From Pelomonas margarita (GTDB lineage: Bacteria > Pseudomonadota > Gammaproteobacteria > Burkholderiales > Burkholderiaceae_C), in assembly GCF_043555875.1 (NCBI RefSeq), contig NZ_JBIGHW010000015.1:1-64000 (forward strand): a stretch of 64,000 nucleotides of DNA, given 5' to 3'. The position numbers and the translations under genes are program-made. This document shows, piece after piece, positions 33,502 through 42,119 of the stretch (position 1 is the stretch's first letter; every line of letters starts with the position of its first letter). Below the pieces are notes generated by a model. It worked only from the letters and a program-made list of their open reading frames with translations, ran no database searches and had not been told where the DNA came from.

Positions 33502-33568
33502 TATTGCAAATAAGTTTTGCTGCGCAAGGGCATGGCGTCGCGTGGGAGCGACGCTGCGTGCGCGGCGC

Positions 33569-33985
33569 TCAGCGTTCGGGTTCGCTGACGAAGCCGACCT
33601 TGCTGAGGCCGGCCTTGGAGGCATCGGCCAGCGTCTGGGCGACGGCCTTGTAGGCCACCTCCTGGTCGGCGCGCAGGTGGATTTCGGGTTGCGCGGGCTT
33701 GCGGCCTTCGACGAGGAAGCGCGCCTGGGCTTCCTCGCGCGTGACGGTCTCGCCGTTCCAGTAGCGCTGGCCGCTGGCGTCGATGGCGAACTCGATCTTG
33801 TCGGGCTTGATCTCGTTGGCCTTGGAGCTGACCTTGGGCAGGTCCAGCTTGACGGCGTGAGTCAGCAGCGGCGCCGTGACGATGAAGATCACCAGCAGCA
33901 CCAGCATCACGTCGATGAGCGGCACCATGTTGATCTCGGCGACCGGCGCATTGCTGCGCTTGCTGTCGAAGGAGGCGAAGGCCAT
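33569..33985 (-). CDS. exbD: Biopolymer transport protein ExbD
   Basis: The 138-residue protein has the ExbD/TolR layout: cytoplasmic start, then one membrane helix in INMVPLIDVMLVLLVIFIVT with the essential Asp of the proton path (PLIDVML). A periplasmic domain ends in GLSKVGFVSEPER. With ExbB it forms the proton-driven motor that energises TonB. Ten bases separate it from exbB. Confidence 0.93.
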   Translation of the reverse strand: MAFASFDSKRSNAPVAEINMVPLIDVMLVLLVIFIVTAPLLTHAVKLDLPKVSSKANEIKPDKIEFAIDASGQRYWNGETVTREEAQARFLVEGRKPAQPEIHLRADQEVAYKAVAQTLADASKAGLSKVGFVSEPER

Positions 33986-33995
33986 GGCGCGGGCC

Positions 33996-34754
33996 TCAGT
34001 GCGCGGCGGCCGGCTTGAGCGGGCGCACGGTCGTGGTCTGAGCGGCGGCGCCAGGGGCTTCGCCCAGCGTCAGGAAGCTGTGCAGCTCGTAGGCGAAGGC
34101 ATCCAGCCGCGCCGACAGCACGCGGTTGCTGCGCGTGAAGGCGTTGTAGGCGATGACGGCGGGAATCGCGACGGCCAGGCCGATGCCGGTCATGATGAGT
34201 GCCTCACCCACCGGGCCAGCCACCTTGTCCAGCGTGCCGGCGCCGCTCATGCCGATGGCCAGCAGCGCGTGGTACACGCCCCAGACCGTGCCGAACAGGC
34301 CCACAAAGGGCGCCGTGGCACCCACGGTGGCCAGCGTCGTCAGGCCGGACTCCAGCTGCGTGGTCTCTTCATCCAGCACCTTCTTGATGGTGCGGGTGAT
34401 GAAGTCGGTGGCCGTGCCGGCCTCGCTCAGCTTGGCCGCGCCATAGCGGGCGTGGTGGGCCTGGGCGTGCAGTGCGTGGGCGCTGAGGTGGGAGAAGGGG
34501 TCGTGCGCGCCGTGCGTGTTGAGCTCGGCCTGCACGGCATCCAGGCTGCGCGCGTTCCAGAAGAAGTCCAGGAAGGTGGTGGAGCGCTTGTTGCGCAGGA
34601 ACTGCGACACGCCCTTGGCGATGATCAGGCCCCAGGAGATGACCGACATCAGCACCAGCGCGCCCAGCAGGAACTTGCCCACGGCGTCGGACTGGGCGAT
34701 GAAATGGCCGAACCCGGGAGCGGGTGCGGCGGCGGTGATGGCGGTGGCGTCCAT
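33996..34754 (-). CDS. exbB: Biopolymer transport protein ExbB (MotA/TolQ/ExbB family)
   Basis: The 252-residue protein has three membrane helices: FLLGALVLMSVISWGLIIAK, a central one around LATVGATAPFVGLFGTVWGV, and ALIMTGIGLAVAIPAVIAYN. The TATVGATAPFVGLLGTVWG-like block is the signature of the family. It is the pentameric stator partner of ExbD. A Pro/Ala tail follows the last helix. It sits between tonB (18 bases upstream) and exbD in one minus-strand unit. Confidence 0.93.
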   Translation of the reverse strand: MDATAITAAAPAPGFGHFIAQSDAVGKFLLGALVLMSVISWGLIIAKGVSQFLRNKRSTTFLDFFWNARSLDAVQAELNTHGAHDPFSHLSAHALHAQAHHARYGAAKLSEAGTATDFITRTIKKVLDEETTQLESGLTTLATVGATAPFVGLFGTVWGVYHALLAIGMSGAGTLDKVAGPVGEALIMTGIGLAVAIPAVIAYNAFTRSNRVLSARLDAFAYELHSFLTLGEAPGAAAQTTTVRPLKPAAAH

Positions 34755-34772
34755 GAGGGTCTCAGTCAGCGG

Positions 34773-35510
34773 TCAAAGTTCGTAGGCCAGCGGGGCCAGG
34801 GTCTGCCATTCGACGGGCTTGCCGTCTTCCATGTAGGGCGCGAAGCGGGCGCTGCGGATGTCGCTGAGCGCGGCCTGGTCGATGCTCGCGAAGCCCGATG
34901 AGCGCTGCACCGTGGCGGCCTTCAGCCGACCCTCGGCATCCACGGTGATGCGCAGCACCACGGTGCCCGACTCGCGGGCCCGCTTGGCCAGGGCCGGGAA
35001 GTTCAGCTCCGGCAGCTTCACGTAGCGCACGGCGCTGGGGGCAATCTGGCGCGGGCCTGCGGGCGCGGGCGGTGCCGGTGCGACAGCGGGCGGTGCCGGG
35101 GGCGCCGGGGCGACGTTGACCGGGGCCGGAGGTGTGGGCTCGGGCGGCGGCGCCACGAAAGCAGCGGGCGCGGGCGTGGGGCTGGGTGCAGCGGCGATCA
35201 CCGGCGCAGGTGTCGGTGCCACGCGCTGCGGCGGCGCTGGGGGCGGTGGTGGCGGCGGCTTGGCGGGCTCCGGCGGCGCAATCATGTCCACCATCAGCAC
35301 GGGCACAGCCTGGGCCACGGCGCTGCGCACGGCGTCCACCTGCATCAGCGCCCAGGCACCGACGAGGTGGGCCGCGAGCACGCCGCCCACCAGGGCACGC
35401 CGCCCCACGGCGCCGAGTTCATCGCCGCGCGCGGGCGGCGGCGGCAGCACCACGGGCCGCAGGGGAGCGGGCGGCGCGGTGTCGGCAGGCAGGCTGGAGG
35501 CAGGAATCAC
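34773..35510 (-). CDS. tonB: Energy transducer TonB
   Basis: The 245-residue protein has one N-terminal membrane helix (ALVGGVLAAHLVGAWALMQV with the conserved His), a long Pro-rich periplasmic spacer (PPPPPPPAPP, PAPPAPPAVAPAPP), and a C-terminal TonB domain: LNFPALAKRARESGTVVLRI, VDAEGRLKAATVQRSSGFAS and IRSARFAPYMEDGKPVEWQT. It spans the periplasm to drive outer-membrane receptors. It is the first gene of the iron block, and its upstream region contains a Fur-like palindrome. Confidence 0.94.
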   Translation of the reverse strand: MIPASSLPADTAPPAPLRPVVLPPPPARGDELGAVGRRALVGGVLAAHLVGAWALMQVDAVRSAVAQAVPVLMVDMIAPPEPAKPPPPPPPAPPQRVAPTPAPVIAAAPSPTPAPAAFVAPPPEPTPPAPVNVAPAPPAPPAVAPAPPAPAGPRQIAPSAVRYVKLPELNFPALAKRARESGTVVLRITVDAEGRLKAATVQRSSGFASIDQAALSDIRSARFAPYMEDGKPVEWQTLAPLAYEL

Positions 35511-35606
35511 GCGGGCGGCAATGCAAGTGGGCGCTCAGCCAGCGGTGCCTGCCCCAGGCGGGCACGTCAGCAAACTGGCTTTACACGACAGGCATGGATA
35601 GTAACA

Positions 35607-35623
35607 GGAATGCGAATGATTCC
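35607..35623. promoter_or_regulatory. Fur-box-like palindrome upstream of tonB
   Basis: GGAAT-GCGAATG-ATTCC is an inverted repeat in an AT-rich context (ACAGGAATGCGAATGATTCC). It lies ~97 bases upstream of tonB and ~47 bases before the plus-strand holin-like gene. It is a good candidate Fur site for the tonB-exbB-exbD promoter. Confidence 0.65.
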
Positions 35624-35669
35624 TATTGAATGATTTGCCTGCCCAGCGCGGCTTGTATGCTCGCCGGCC

Positions 35670-36023
35670 ATGAAGACACTCACCCGTTGGCTGTTGCTGG
35701 CTGGCGCGCTGCTGCTGGTGGCGCACCTCTACGCGGGCGTCGTCGTGACGAGCTTCACCTCGGCGCTCATCGCGGCGCTGGTGCTCGGGCTGCTGAACAC
35801 CGTCGTGCGGCCCATCCTCGTGCTGCTGACGCTGCCGGTGACCGTGCTGACGCTGGGCCTGTTCCTCTTCGTCATCAACGCCCTCACCTTCTGGGCGGCC
35901 GCCTCGCTGCTGCCTGGGCTGGCCGTCAACGGCTTCTGGGCGGCGCTGATCGGCTCGCTGATCTACAGCCTGTGCGGCATGGTGATCGACGTGGTCGTTG
36001 AGCGGCTGTTCCCGGCTGACTGA
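35670..36023 (+). CDS. Phage-holin-4 family membrane protein
   Basis: The 117-residue protein is almost entirely four membrane helices (LLLAGALLLVAHLYAGV, ALIAALVLGLLNTVVRPILV, VTVLTLGLFLFVINALTFWA, FWAALIGSLIYSLCGMVIDV). The NTVVRPIL motif between helices is characteristic of the mycobacterial/proteobacterial Phage_holin_4_2 (YvlD-like) family. Despite the name, these are ordinary chromosomal membrane proteins of unknown role, and no phage genes are near. It is convergent with the protease gene, 10 bases away. Confidence 0.9.
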   Translation: MKTLTRWLLLAGALLLVAHLYAGVVVTSFTSALIAALVLGLLNTVVRPILVLLTLPVTVLTLGLFLFVINALTFWAAASLLPGLAVNGFWAALIGSLIYSLCGMVIDVVVERLFPAD

Positions 36024-36033
36024 GCGCGGGCGC

Positions 36034-37626
36034 TCAGTCCGGCAGCCGCGCGTCCGGCGGGATGTAGCGGCCCGGGTACATCGCGCCCATCAGTGCCTGG
36101 CGTTCGTAGGTGAGCGCGCGCAGCCGGGCCTCGATGACGGCGGCTTCCACCTGGTCCGCATCCGGCCGGCGCGACTGGCGCAGGCCGGAGCTCATGCGGT
36201 CGATCGCCCCATTGAGGTCGCCGGCAGCCGCCCGCGTTTCCGCCTGGGCGCGCACGGCCCGCAGCGGCTGGCCCAGCTTCTCCCACACGAGCGCCAGCTG
36301 CGCCCAGGCCAGTGCATCCAGCGGCTCCAGGCTCACATGGGTCTGCAGCGCGTCAGCCGCGTCGCGCAGCATTGCGTCCCCGGGGGCGCCCGCCAGCGCC
36401 AGGCCCACGCGCTGCAGCAGCAGCGGGCGCGACTTCTCGCCCCGCAGCGTTTCCAGCGCGGCCACGCCTTCCATCGGCCGGCCACGGACCTGGGCCAGCT
36501 CGGTGCGCAGATAGGTCAGCAGCCGTTTCGCCGCCGCCGTCTCGGAGGGGCTGGGGTTGATGAGCTGCAGCGTGACCTCGGCGCTGCGCAGCGTCGCCTC
36601 GGCACGGTCGAAGTTGCGCAGCTTGATCGACGCCAGCGCGGCCGCGTAGCGCGCGCCCAGCTGCTCGTAGCCGCCGCTCTCCTTGATGTTGCGGGCGCCG
36701 GCGTCGTAGTTCTCCAGCACCTTCCAGGCGTCCACGCGCTGGTCCATCAGCACGCGGGCCCGCGCCGCGATCAGCGCATGCTCAGCCAGCCCGCGCGGCC
36801 GCGAGAACGGCTCCAGCGCCAGGCGCGTGCGCGCATCACCGATGCGCTCGCTGGTCAGCGGGTGGCTGCGCAGGTACGGGTAGGCGCCATCGTCCATCAA
36901 ATGGTAGGCCTGCTCCATGCGCTCGAACATGCTGACCATGCCGCTGCCCGCGAACCCGGCCTCCACCAGCACGTTGAAGCCCACGCGGTCGGCCTCGCGC
37001 TCCATATCGCGCGAGAAGTTCAGCGACATCTGAGCGGCCGCCGCCTGCCCGCCGACGATGCCCGCGTTGGCCATGTCAATGTTGCCGCGAGAGGCCGCCA
37101 GCACGCCGAGCAGCAGGCCGGCGATGGCCACCATGTTGTTCTTGGAATCGCCCGCGATGCGCCGGGCGATGTGGCGCTGCGTGACGTGCGAGATCTCGTG
37201 GCCGATGACCGAGGCCAGCTCGTCGCGCGACACCGTCATCGCAATCAGCCCCAGGTGCGTGCCGACAAAGCCGCCCGGCATCGCGAACGCGTTGATGCTC
37301 TTGTCCTCGACGAGGAAGTGCTCCCAGGCCAGCCGCCCCTGCTCGTCGCTGATGTGGCCCAGCTTGCGCGCGGCTGCGATCAGCGGGTTCCAGATGCCGG
37401 CCATGTATTCCTGCAGCAGCGGGTCGTGCACGTAGGCCGGGTCCACCCGGATCATGCGCATGTAGCGCTCGCCCAGCTGCCGCTCGGTGTTGATGTCCAG
37501 GTCCTGCGAGACCGAGTCGCCCAGTGCCGGCAGGTTGACCTGCGCATGCAGCGGCGCGCCCGGCAGGGCCAGTGTGGCAGCGGCGAGCAGCGTGAGCAGA
37601 GGGCGGGTGGCGAACGAGGTGGTCAT
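36034..37626 (-). CDS. bepA: Periplasmic M48 metalloprotease, BepA-like, with TPR tail
   Basis: The 530-residue protein has a signal peptide ending APLHAQ and an M48 peptidase domain. The zinc motif is HEISH (in SVIGHEISHVTQRH), with the third ligand Glu in MEREADRVGF and the NAFAMPGGFVGTHLGL block before it. A helical TPR-like C-terminal half follows (residues ~300-520). BepA degrades misfolded LptD and helps outer-membrane assembly. The size and domain order fit BepA (YfgC). It is divergent from moaC across ~100 bases. Confidence 0.9.
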   Translation of the reverse strand: MTTSFATRPLLTLLAAATLALPGAPLHAQVNLPALGDSVSQDLDINTERQLGERYMRMIRVDPAYVHDPLLQEYMAGIWNPLIAAARKLGHISDEQGRLAWEHFLVEDKSINAFAMPGGFVGTHLGLIAMTVSRDELASVIGHEISHVTQRHIARRIAGDSKNNMVAIAGLLLGVLAASRGNIDMANAGIVGGQAAAAQMSLNFSRDMEREADRVGFNVLVEAGFAGSGMVSMFERMEQAYHLMDDGAYPYLRSHPLTSERIGDARTRLALEPFSRPRGLAEHALIAARARVLMDQRVDAWKVLENYDAGARNIKESGGYEQLGARYAAALASIKLRNFDRAEATLRSAEVTLQLINPSPSETAAAKRLLTYLRTELAQVRGRPMEGVAALETLRGEKSRPLLLQRVGLALAGAPGDAMLRDAADALQTHVSLEPLDALAWAQLALVWEKLGQPLRAVRAQAETRAAAGDLNGAIDRMSSGLRQSRRPDADQVEAAVIEARLRALTYERQALMGAMYPGRYIPPDARLPD

Positions 37627-37725
37627 CTGGCAGGGGCTCCGGCCGCCGACGGCTCAGGCCCGGGCGGCTGTCTATGATGCCTGCAAGCCACCGGCTCAAT
37701 GTTTCGTGAAGATGAAGCCCCTCGC

Positions 37726-38217
37726 ATGACCTCCCCGCTGACCCACTTTGATGCCCAAGGCCAGGCCCACATGGTGGACGTGTCCGCCAAGGCCGAGACG
37801 CACCGCGTGGCCGTCGCGGCCGGCGAGATCCGCATGCAGCCGGCGACCTTCGCGCTCATCGCCAGCGGCACCGCCAAGAAGGGCGACGTGCTGGGCGTGG
37901 CGCGCATTGCGGCCATCCAGGGCGCCAAGCGCTGCAGTGACCTCGTGCCGCTGTGCCACCCCTTGCCCATCACGCGTGTGAAGGTCGAGTTCGAGCTGGA
38001 CGAGGCTCACAGCCGCGTGCTGTGCCGCGCCCAGGTGGAGACGCTGGGCCGCACGGGCGTGGAGATGGAAGCGCTTTGCGCCGTGCAGGTGGGCCTGCTG
38101 ACCGTCTACGACATGTGCAAGGCCGCCGACCGCGGCATGGTCATCGCCAACGTGCGCGTACTGGAGAAGCAGGGCGGCAAGTCGGGCGAGTGGCGCGCCG
38201 TCGAGTCAGCGGAGTGA
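37726..38217 (+). CDS. moaC: Cyclic pyranopterin monophosphate synthase
   Basis: MoaC converts the MoaA product to cyclic pyranopterin monophosphate in molybdenum cofactor synthesis. The 163-residue protein has LVPLCHPLPITRVKV, EALCAVQVGLLTVYDMCKA and the C-terminal KSGEWRA, all conserved. The ATG at 37726 gives the usual N-terminus TSPLTHFDAQGQAHMVDVSA; an ATG nine codons upstream is possible. No other moa genes are near. Its last 12 bases overlap the convergent pglL gene. Confidence 0.95.
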   Translation: MTSPLTHFDAQGQAHMVDVSAKAETHRVAVAAGEIRMQPATFALIASGTAKKGDVLGVARIAAIQGAKRCSDLVPLCHPLPITRVKVEFELDEAHSRVLCRAQVETLGRTGVEMEALCAVQVGLLTVYDMCKAADRGMVIANVRVLEKQGGKSGEWRAVESAE

Positions 38218-39906
38218 GCGCCAGTCGATGACTGTCGACGCGGGCTGGCACTGCACCATGGGGGCCGATGCCGGCTCGGTGCAACTGGCAAACCAGCCGT
38301 CCCCGGTGGGGTTGCGGAACTCGCGCAGGCGGTCCGCCAGGTAGCGCGCGCCGTCGAGGTCGCCCGTCGCCTCCAGCGAGCGCGACCAGTGCATCAGCAG
38401 CCGGGCATCGATGAGGCTGAACGCCGTGCGCCGCGTGGCGGCCAGCGCCGCCGGGCCCGGGGGCTGGCTGGTGGCTGCCGCGTAGTCGGCCTGGTGCGCA
38501 AAGAACGGCGACGCCTGACCGGCGGCGATGCGCTGCCCCAGCGGCAAGGCATCCTCGCCCGGCGCGTAGATGGCGACGATGCGCTGGTAGTCCCACACCG
38601 CAAACAGGCTGCCGGCCACCAGCACAGCGCCCGCCAGGCTCAGCGGCACCGACGAGGCCGTGCGCCCGCGTTCGCCGGCCGGCAGTGCCAGCCCCAGCGC
38701 AAAGCAGGCGGGCAGCAGGAAGTAGGCATACCACAGCGGGTACTCCAGCAGGCTGTGCAGGCCGATGGTCAGCACGATCATCAAGGCAGCCCGGCGCAGC
38801 GGCGCGTCCTCATCGGCCCGCGCGGCGCCTCGCCAGGCCTGCCACAGCGCCCAGCACAGCAGGGCCAGCACGGCACCCGCCCACGGCAGCCCCAGCTCGA
38901 CCGCCAGCTGCGACGGCAGGTTGTGCGTGTGGTCGAAGAAGGCGATCGGGCGTGCGGGGAACGGTGTCAGGCTCCATGCGAAATTAAAGCTACCCCAGCC
39001 CACGCCGACCAGCGGATGCGCCAGCGTCAGCGCCCAGGCGTCGCGCAAGATGGCCAGCCGCGATGGCGAGCCCGCGCCCTCCGACAGCCGCGACGCGGCA
39101 CCGAAGGCATGGCCCTCAGCCGACCACTGCGCCATCAGCCACCAACTCAGGCCCAGCATCAGCGGCGTGGCCAGCAGCGCCAGGCGCGCCGTGCGCGACA
39201 GCCGGCGATCCACCAGGCCCCAGATCGCCAGCATCGCGATGCCGATGAAGCCCGTGCGTGACGCGCTCAACACCACCGTGAACACGCTCGCGAACAGCAG
39301 CGGCGCCAGCAGCGCGCGCCAGCCTCGCTTCTCAGTGATGAAGACGGCCGCCACGGCCATCCACATCATCAGGCTGGCCAGGTGGTTGGGCTGGCGCAGG
39401 TTGCCCACGGCCCGGCCGGCAATGCCGGAGCGGGCGATGACGGTGCCGTTGGCCAGGTCCGGCGCGAACACCTGCACCAGGCTGATGGCCACGGTGAGCA
39501 GGCCAGTGACGAGCAGACCCCAGGCCAGCGCCTCGCCGGCCGTGCGGCGCGCAACGGGAGACAGGCCTTGCGCCAGCAGCAGCACCGCCAGCCCCGCGCC
39601 CAGGATGGCCGCAGCCCCCAAGCCCAGCGACGGCGGCAGTCCACGCCACAGCACGGATGAGAGTGGGGCGACGAACAGCAGCGCCAACGCCAGCGAGGCG
39701 GGCGACGTGAGTCCGCCGCGCCAGTTCGGCACGGCACGCGCGCACAGCAGCAGTGCCAGCCCCCAGCCGGCCAGCGCGAGCAGCTGGTTGTAGAGCGTGG
39801 CGGCGGGGGTCTGGTTGAAGGCCAGCAGCGGGGGTAGGAGCGTGGCCAGCGCGATAGCGGGGATGCTCGTATCGGCCAATGCGGCCGGGGACCTGGAACC
39901 GGTCAT
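38206..39906 (-). CDS. pglL: PglL-type O-oligosaccharyltransferase (Wzy_C family)
   Basis: The 566-residue protein has about a dozen membrane helices and the conserved periplasmic loop of O-OTases and O-antigen ligases: AVGNLRQPNHLASLMMW, PLVGVGWGSFNFAW, FFDHTHNLPSQLAVELG (active-site His) and HSLLEYPLWYAYFLLPA. It ends in a soluble C-terminal domain with two Cys (SCTEPASAPMVQCQ). PglL transfers lipid-linked glycans to Ser of pilins and other exported proteins. It lies in one strand-consistent group with the next O-antigen-ligase-like gene and pilA, so it probably glycosylates the pilin. Confidence 0.88.
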   Translation of the reverse strand: MTGSRSPAALADTSIPAIALATLLPPLLAFNQTPAATLYNQLLALAGWGLALLLCARAVPNWRGGLTSPASLALALLFVAPLSSVLWRGLPPSLGLGAAAILGAGLAVLLLAQGLSPVARRTAGEALAWGLLVTGLLTVAISLVQVFAPDLANGTVIARSGIAGRAVGNLRQPNHLASLMMWMAVAAVFITEKRGWRALLAPLLFASVFTVVLSASRTGFIGIAMLAIWGLVDRRLSRTARLALLATPLMLGLSWWLMAQWSAEGHAFGAASRLSEGAGSPSRLAILRDAWALTLAHPLVGVGWGSFNFAWSLTPFPARPIAFFDHTHNLPSQLAVELGLPWAGAVLALLCWALWQAWRGAARADEDAPLRRAALMIVLTIGLHSLLEYPLWYAYFLLPACFALGLALPAGERGRTASSVPLSLAGAVLVAGSLFAVWDYQRIVAIYAPGEDALPLGQRIAAGQASPFFAHQADYAAATSQPPGPAALAATRRTAFSLIDARLLMHWSRSLEATGDLDGARYLADRLREFRNPTGDGWFASCTEPASAPMVQCQPASTVIDWRSLR

Positions 39907-39956
39907 GTGCGGTCAATCGGAGGTTGTGACCCGCAATGCGCGGGATAGCGGCCGCC

Positions 39957-41330
39957 TCAGAGCCAGCCTTGTTGCCAGAACCGCGGACGCGGCTTCTGGT
40001 CGGCAGTCGTGACCGGGCTGAGGTCGGAAATGCGCGGCGGATCGTACTGCCATTGCTGCCAGGTCACGGCTGCCAGCCAGAGCTGCACCGTCATCAGCGG
40101 CAGCATGGGCAGCAGGCTTGCGCGCCTGCGCTGCGACAGGGCCGTCGTGTGCGGGAGTTCGGCCCACAGTAACCCATAAACCAACGCGATCCAGACCTGC
40201 GATACCGGCATCACGAAGTTGCCTGAGAAACCCGCATCCACCAAGGCGGCGACGATCGCGGCGCCCAGCGCAGCTGTCATTCCGTGTTGTGTCGAGCGGG
40301 TCTGCCGTAACGTTGTCGAGGCCCGCCACAGCGGCAGCAGCAGCAGGGCCAGAAGTAGGAGCAGCGACGGCAGCCCGAACTCGGCAGCCCATTGCAGATA
40401 GAGGTTGTGTGGGTGCGCGCCTTTCGGGTGAGCCAGCGCGGCGAAATGCATGGGGCCGGCGCCGAGCCACGGGTGGGCCTGGATCTGTTCCAGCGCCGCA
40501 GACAGAAGAAGGTCGCGGGAATGACTGCTGCCGAGCTCTTGCACACTCGCGAACTGGCCTGCCCAGTTCCGGTTCAGCAAGCGCGGCAAGGCGACGAAGA
40601 GCGACAGATGCAGCCCCGCCCCCAGCAGCGCGCTCAGTGCCAGTCGGCGCCACAGGGCCGTGGCCCCGACGCATGCGCACCAGACGGCGGCGACAGCCAG
40701 CGCCAGCAGGCTGGCCCGCGCGAGGTCCATGAACAGCCAGGCGAAGTGCAGCGATGCCACGCCCAGCGCAACACGTCGCCGCTTTTGGCCAGGGGCTGCC
40801 ACAGACCAGCCCAGCAGCACAGGCACAGCCAGCGTCTGGGCGTGGTTGAAGAAGCGTGGGTTGTCGAAGCCCAGATGCAGCATGCGCGCGTTCAGCGGCG
40901 CCCCTTCGGCGAGCGCTGCAGCATAGATGCCGAGGGTCAACGTGAAGTACGCGCAGCTAGCGGCTAGCAGCGCGTCGTAGACCCATCCGACCGCCGCGCT
41001 TCGTGCCGCGCGGTACGCCTGGCGTGCCACGACGGCCAAGCCCAACAGCAGCGCCACCTCTTGAGCCGCAGCGCCGAACTGCGCTGCCGTCAGTAGCGAC
41101 CCTAGCGCTAGAGTCAGGCTGGCGGCGCCACAGCCCAATAGTGACCGGTGCTTCGTCCATTCAGGTACCGCCGGCGAGAACAGGGCGAGGCTGGTCACGA
41201 CAGCCAGCAAGCCCACTTGCAGGAGCCGGCTGCCGTCGTGGCTGGAGACCGCAAACGGCAGCAGTGGCGCGACAGCCAGATAGGTGATGCTGGCGGCAAG
41301 CGCTGCAGTGGCGGGCGTGTCGCGTTCCAT
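39957..41330 (-). CDS. O-antigen ligase-like membrane protein (Wzy_C)
   Basis: The 457-residue protein has about ten membrane helices and the Wzy_C signature in a periplasmic loop: AHPWLGAGPMHFAALAHPKG and HPHNLYLQWAAEFGLPSLL (conserved His). It also has FDNPRFFNHAQTLAVPVLLGW near the middle. Its neighbours and strand suggest a second pilin-linked glycan ligase (TfpO-like) rather than an LPS ligase, but that is inference. Fifty bases separate it from pglL and 81 bases from pilA; the intervening terminator may limit read-through from pilA. Confidence 0.82.
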   Translation of the reverse strand: MERDTPATAALAASITYLAVAPLLPFAVSSHDGSRLLQVGLLAVVTSLALFSPAVPEWTKHRSLLGCGAASLTLALGSLLTAAQFGAAAQEVALLLGLAVVARQAYRAARSAAVGWVYDALLAASCAYFTLTLGIYAAALAEGAPLNARMLHLGFDNPRFFNHAQTLAVPVLLGWSVAAPGQKRRRVALGVASLHFAWLFMDLARASLLALAVAAVWCACVGATALWRRLALSALLGAGLHLSLFVALPRLLNRNWAGQFASVQELGSSHSRDLLLSAALEQIQAHPWLGAGPMHFAALAHPKGAHPHNLYLQWAAEFGLPSLLLLLALLLLPLWRASTTLRQTRSTQHGMTAALGAAIVAALVDAGFSGNFVMPVSQVWIALVYGLLWAELPHTTALSQRRRASLLPMLPLMTVQLWLAAVTWQQWQYDPPRISDLSPVTTADQKPRPRFWQQGWL

Positions 41331-41369
41331 GGTTGGTAGTGACGTGGCGCGGCGGCGCTGTAAAACTGA

Positions 41370-41391
41370 AAAAGGGGCCTAAGCCCCTTTT
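41370..41391 (-). terminator. Intrinsic terminator after pilA
   Basis: AAAAGGGGC-CTAA-GCCCCTTTT is a perfect 9-bp stem with T-rich flanks on the minus strand, 20 bases after the pilA stop. It likely ends most pilA transcripts before the ligase genes. Confidence 0.85.
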
Positions 41392-41411
41392 CTGTTTCAA
41401 ACCTCGGCAGG

Positions 41412-41876
41412 TCAGGTGCCGGCGTTGTTCTTCTTGAGCGATTCGATGAGAACCGTATTGTCGGTACCAGTGATGGTCGTATCGGTGTTCCAGATCACGG
41501 CGTCGCCGACGACGTTCGCGACCTTGAACGTGATCGTCTTGCCAGCGGTGTCTTTGCCGATGTCATTCAGCGTCAGGGTGATGTCGCCGTCTACCACGGC
41601 CACCGAAGCGACTTCCTTGGTAGCCACGGTAGCGGGAATGCCATTCGTGCTGAGGTTGCAGCCGGTCTTGACACCGCCCTTTTCTTGGATGCACAGCGCG
41701 ACAGCGCTCTTGTACGCATCGCCCACGGTGATCGCGTTGGCCGCCTTGGCGCGCGACGTGTAGGTGCGGTACTGCGGCAGCGCCACAGCGGCCAGGATGC
41801 CGATGATGGCCACGACGATCATCAGTTCGATCAGGGTGAAGCCCTTCTGGGCTTGGGTGCGTGCGTTCAGTTGCAT
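41412..41876 (-). CDS. pilA: Type IV major pilin
   Basis: The 154-residue prepilin has a 12-residue leader MQLNARTQAQKG cut before Phe+1, then FTLIELMIVVAIIGILAAVA with the Glu5 needed for assembly. It continues with the usual LPQYRTYTSRAKAANAI, a central CIQEKGGVKTGCNL disulfide pair, and a beta-rich C-terminal part (TITFKVANVVGDAVIWNTDT). It is polymerised into type IVa pili for twitching and DNA uptake. The ATG at 41876 follows CTGGAG. The sigma-54 promoter upstream and two glycan-ligase genes downstream complete a pilus cassette. Confidence 0.94.
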   Translation of the reverse strand: MQLNARTQAQKGFTLIELMIVVAIIGILAAVALPQYRTYTSRAKAANAITVGDAYKSAVALCIQEKGGVKTGCNLSTNGIPATVATKEVASVAVVDGDITLTLNDIGKDTAGKTITFKVANVVGDAVIWNTDTTITGTDNTVLIESLKKNNAGT

Positions 41877-41924
41877 GTCAGTACTCCAGGGAGAGGGGTT
41901 GGGGGTGAGGACAGTCCCCTTGAA

Positions 41925-41940
41925 TGCAGGGCGCGTGCCA
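41925..41940 (-). promoter_or_regulatory. Sigma-54 promoter of pilA
   Basis: On the minus strand the sequence TGGCACG-CGCC-CTGCA matches the sigma-54 consensus TGGCAC-N5-TTGCA with one mismatch and correct spacing. It sits ~50 bases upstream of the pilA ATG, leaving a short leader. PilR-dependent control of pilA by RpoN is standard in betaproteobacteria and Pseudomonas. Confidence 0.85.
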
Positions 41941-42077
41941 GCTTTTTGAGGGCCTGGGCGCGTGCAAAAGCGCACGATTGACGGCCCAGTTCGGCGGGCG
42001 CTGACAAAAATCGTCACTTCGCGCTGCCGCGTTTTGTCAGATGGGCGGATTGGGGCAAGAAACGTCAGGCATGAAAA

Positions 42078-42095
42078 ACGGCGCCGAAGCGCCGT
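42078..42095 (-). terminator. Intrinsic terminator after the MBL-fold gene
   Basis: ACGGCGC-CGAA-GCGCCGT folds into a 7-bp stem that on the minus strand has a TTCG tetraloop and ends in TTTTTC. It lies 25 bases after the stop of the MBL-fold gene, in the 243-base gap upstream of pilA. Confidence 0.9.
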
Positions 42096-42119
42096 GGGTG
42101 TAACCGAGCTCACGCGCTG

